Source: Bacteroidota bacterium
GTDB taxonomy: Bacteria; Bacteroidota; Bacteroidia; Chitinophagales; Chitinophagaceae
Direction: 5' to 3'
Length of the DNA stretch: 6,784 nucleotides
NCBI GenBank assembly: GCA_026391115.1
Contig: JAPLER010000062.1
Span: 1 to 6,784 of the forward strand
Below, in pieces: positions 5,786 to 6,784 of the stretch. The notes beneath the pieces were generated by a model. It saw only the letters and a program-made list of their open reading frames with translations. It did no database searches and was not told the origin of the DNA. How positions within the stretch are numbered: position 1 is the stretch's first letter; each line of letters starts with the position of its first letter. The position numbers and the translations under genes are program-made.

Positions 5786-6496
5786 ATGCAACCAAAAGAA
5801 ATTATATCACAGTTTTTGCAGGTTGATGCAAACTCAATAACAGCAAATACTTTAATCAATCGTCAGGCATTAAAGAGCAGCATTTTTTTACATAGAATGT
5901 ATGGAAAATTAGCAGATACTGGTTTTGTTGTTGCAGACTATTCTAACATCAATTCATTTGGAGAATTAGAGAATATATTGAATGGAGGCTCAACAATTCA
6001 ACAATCAACTAATCGAACAATTGTTACACCAATCGACCAATCAACAAATCAAACAATTAATGATTCGTCTATTGGTATTGATATTGAAAATATTGAAAGC
6101 TTACCTAAAACCAACGACTTTAGAAACGAAGGTTTTTATACAGATAACTTTAGTGAAAAAGAAATTGCATATTGTATTCTACAACCCAATGCTTATGCTA
6201 GTTTTGCTGGGTTGTTTGCAGCTAAAGAAGCGATTGTGAAAGCTAATAATAAATACAAGAATATTAAGTTTAATCAAATTATTATTACACATAATGGACA
6301 AGGCAAACCAACATTTGATGGTGTAAATATTTCAATATCTCACACCAATGATTCTGCTATTGCTGTTGCGATGTTGATTGAAAATAATGCAACTACTACT
6401 ATAAAAGAAGTTGCAGTGAATACTACATATAATATTACAACTTTGATAGTTGCTGGGCTTGCATTATTACTTGCATTAATTTCAATTATTTTCTAA
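5786..6496 (+). CDS. Acyl-carrier-like domain fused to 4'-phosphopantetheinyl transferase with C-terminal membrane anchor
   Basis: The 236-residue protein has three parts. Residues 1-66 (MQPKEIISQFLQVDANSI... to SFGELENIL) have the helix pattern of an acyl-carrier protein; Ser32 in LKSSIFL sits where the phosphopantetheine Ser would be, but the usual D-S-L is absent. Residues about 67-95 are a polar Gln/Ser/Thr/Asn linker. Residues 96-200 form an AcpS-type phosphopantetheinyl transferase: GIDIENI with metal-binding Asp99, FSEKEIAYC (122-130), AGLFAAKEAIVKA with Lys147/Glu148, GQGKPTF and ISISHT with His186. This domain would move 4'-phosphopantetheine from CoA to a carrier Ser. Residues 216-236 are a hydrophobic helix ending the protein, probably tethering it to the inner membrane. 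It lies 7 bases after the E2 stop. Self-modification of its own carrier-like domain is possible but unproven. Confidence 0.83.
   Translation: MQPKEIISQFLQVDANSITANTLINRQALKSSIFLHRMYGKLADTGFVVADYSNINSFGELENILNGGSTIQQSTNRTIVTPIDQSTNQTINDSSIGIDIENIESLPKTNDFRNEGFYTDNFSEKEIAYCILQPNAYASFAGLFAAKEAIVKANNKYKNIKFNQIIITHNGQGKPTFDGVNISISHTNDSAIAVAMLIENNATTTIKEVAVNTTYNITTLIVAGLALLLALISIIF
6002..6058 (+). repeat. Imperfect 21-bp in-frame repeat in the carrier/transferase linker
   Basis: Bases 6002-6022 and 6038-6058 match at 19 of 21 positions with a spacing of 36 bases. They encode QSTNRTI and QSTNQTI in the polar linker of the carrier-like/phosphopantetheinyl transferase fusion. The surrounding CAA/AAC/AATC-rich run looks like simple-sequence expansion, and because 36 is a multiple of three it keeps the frame. 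Confidence 0.75.
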
Positions 6497-6504
6497 TTCC
6501 ATTT

Positions 6505-6509
6505 AGGAG
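6505..6509 (+). promoter_or_regulatory. Shine-Dalgarno-like AGGAG before the GT2 gene
   Basis: AGGAG lies 10 bases before the ATG at 6520, a little longer than the optimal spacing. It is the only clear Shine-Dalgarno-like site ahead of a gene here; the other starts have AT-rich leaders or stop-start overlaps, as is usual in Bacteroidota. It supports 6520 as the start and may reflect independent translation of this gene after the carrier/transferase gene. Confidence 0.5.
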
Positions 6510-6519
6510 TCAGGTTATT

Positions 6520-6784
6520 ATGAAAATATCCATCATCACCATAACATACAATAGTTCAAAAACTTTAACAACAACCCTTGAAAGTGTTGCTGCACAAGAT
6601 TATCCCAATATTGAGCACATTATTGTTGATGGTTTAAGTAAAGACAATACCATTGAAATTGTAAAGCAATTTCCTCACGTTGCACAATGGGTTAGCGAAA
6701 AAGATAAAGGCTTATATGATGCTTTAAACAAAGGCATTCAAATGGCAACCGGTGATGTTGTGGGTTTAATTCATAGTGATGACT
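6520..6784 (+). CDS. GT2-family glycosyltransferase, N-terminal part, 3' truncated
   Basis: The frame opens at ATG 6520, 23 bases after the previous stop, and runs off the window end, giving 88 complete codons. MKISIITITYNSSKTL is the first beta strand and nucleotide-binding start of a GT-A fold family 2 enzyme. IEHIIVDGLSKDNT carries the strand-end Asp-Gly, WVSEKDKGLYDALNKGI is characteristic of the WcaE/WcaA-like subgroup, and TGDVVGLIHSDD ends in the acidic metal-binding motif. These inverting enzymes add one sugar from a nucleotide donor at the cytoplasmic face of the inner membrane. Together with the GT4 enzyme upstream, it would build the repeat unit of the polysaccharide. The catalytic base and acceptor region lie beyond the window, so specificity cannot be inferred. 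Confidence 0.93.
   Translation, partial: MKISIITITYNSSKTLTTTLESVAAQDYPNIEHIIVDGLSKDNTIEIVKQFPHVAQWVSEKDKGLYDALNKGIQMATGDVVGLIHSDD

Noticed and set aside
5982..6239. Overlapping 85-codon + strand frame inside the phosphopantetheinyl transferase gene
   Set aside because: It is repetitive and low in complexity, has no family resemblance, and sits over a strongly supported gene in another frame.

Overview
The window is AT-rich and densely packed, with every supported gene on the + strand and gaps of 0 to about 25 bases, so it reads as part of one long operon. Gene content (a Wzy-like polymerase C-terminus, a GT4 and a GT2 glycosyltransferase, a WcaF-type acetyltransferase) places it inside a surface polysaccharide (O-antigen, capsule or exopolysaccharide) biosynthesis locus. 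Strong A/T codon preference, near absence of Shine-Dalgarno sequences and the character of the proteins suggest a Bacteroidota member, perhaps Chitinophagaceae-like. That assignment is inference from style, not from a marker gene.

Layout: 1-621 is the C-terminus of a membrane O-antigen/repeat-unit polymerase, cut by the window edge. 581-1762 is a GT4 glycosyltransferase overlapping it. 1764-2364 is a WcaF-like left-handed beta-helix acetyltransferase broken by a 52-bp tandem duplication. 2367-2597 is a small two-helix membrane protein. 2618-4515 encodes a fused E1 alpha/beta 2-oxoacid dehydrogenase, interrupted inside its thiamine-diphosphate motif. 4515-5778 encodes a lipoyl domain, a peripheral-subunit-binding-like segment and an E2 acyltransferase domain with a Cys4 zinc-ribbon-like tail, interrupted by a frameshift in the linker. 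5786-6496 is an unusual fusion of an acyl-carrier-like domain, a 4'-phosphopantetheinyl transferase and a C-terminal membrane anchor. 6520 to the end is the N-terminus of a GT2 glycosyltransferase.

The most interesting unit is the central cassette at 2367-6496: a private 2-oxoacid dehydrogenase (E1 and lipoylated E2, no E3 visible) next to a phosphopantetheinyl transferase fused to a carrier-like domain, enclosed by glycan genes. The simplest reading is a dedicated acyl-group supply route, 2-oxoacid to acyl-lipoyl to acyl-CoA or an acyl-carrier, that decorates the polysaccharide or its lipid-linked intermediate. This is a hypothesis; no acceptor or final acyltransferase specific to it is visible.

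Three genes in a row carry frame-breaking lesions of different kinds: a 52-bp duplication, an apparent loss of about 40 bp, and a probable 1-bp gain. Undoing each restores a protein of the length expected for its family. They are therefore recent events, slippage variants or assembly faults rather than ancient gene splits. No RNA genes, CRISPR arrays, insertion sequences, convincing promoters or terminators were found, and there is no gene-free stretch above 300 bases.
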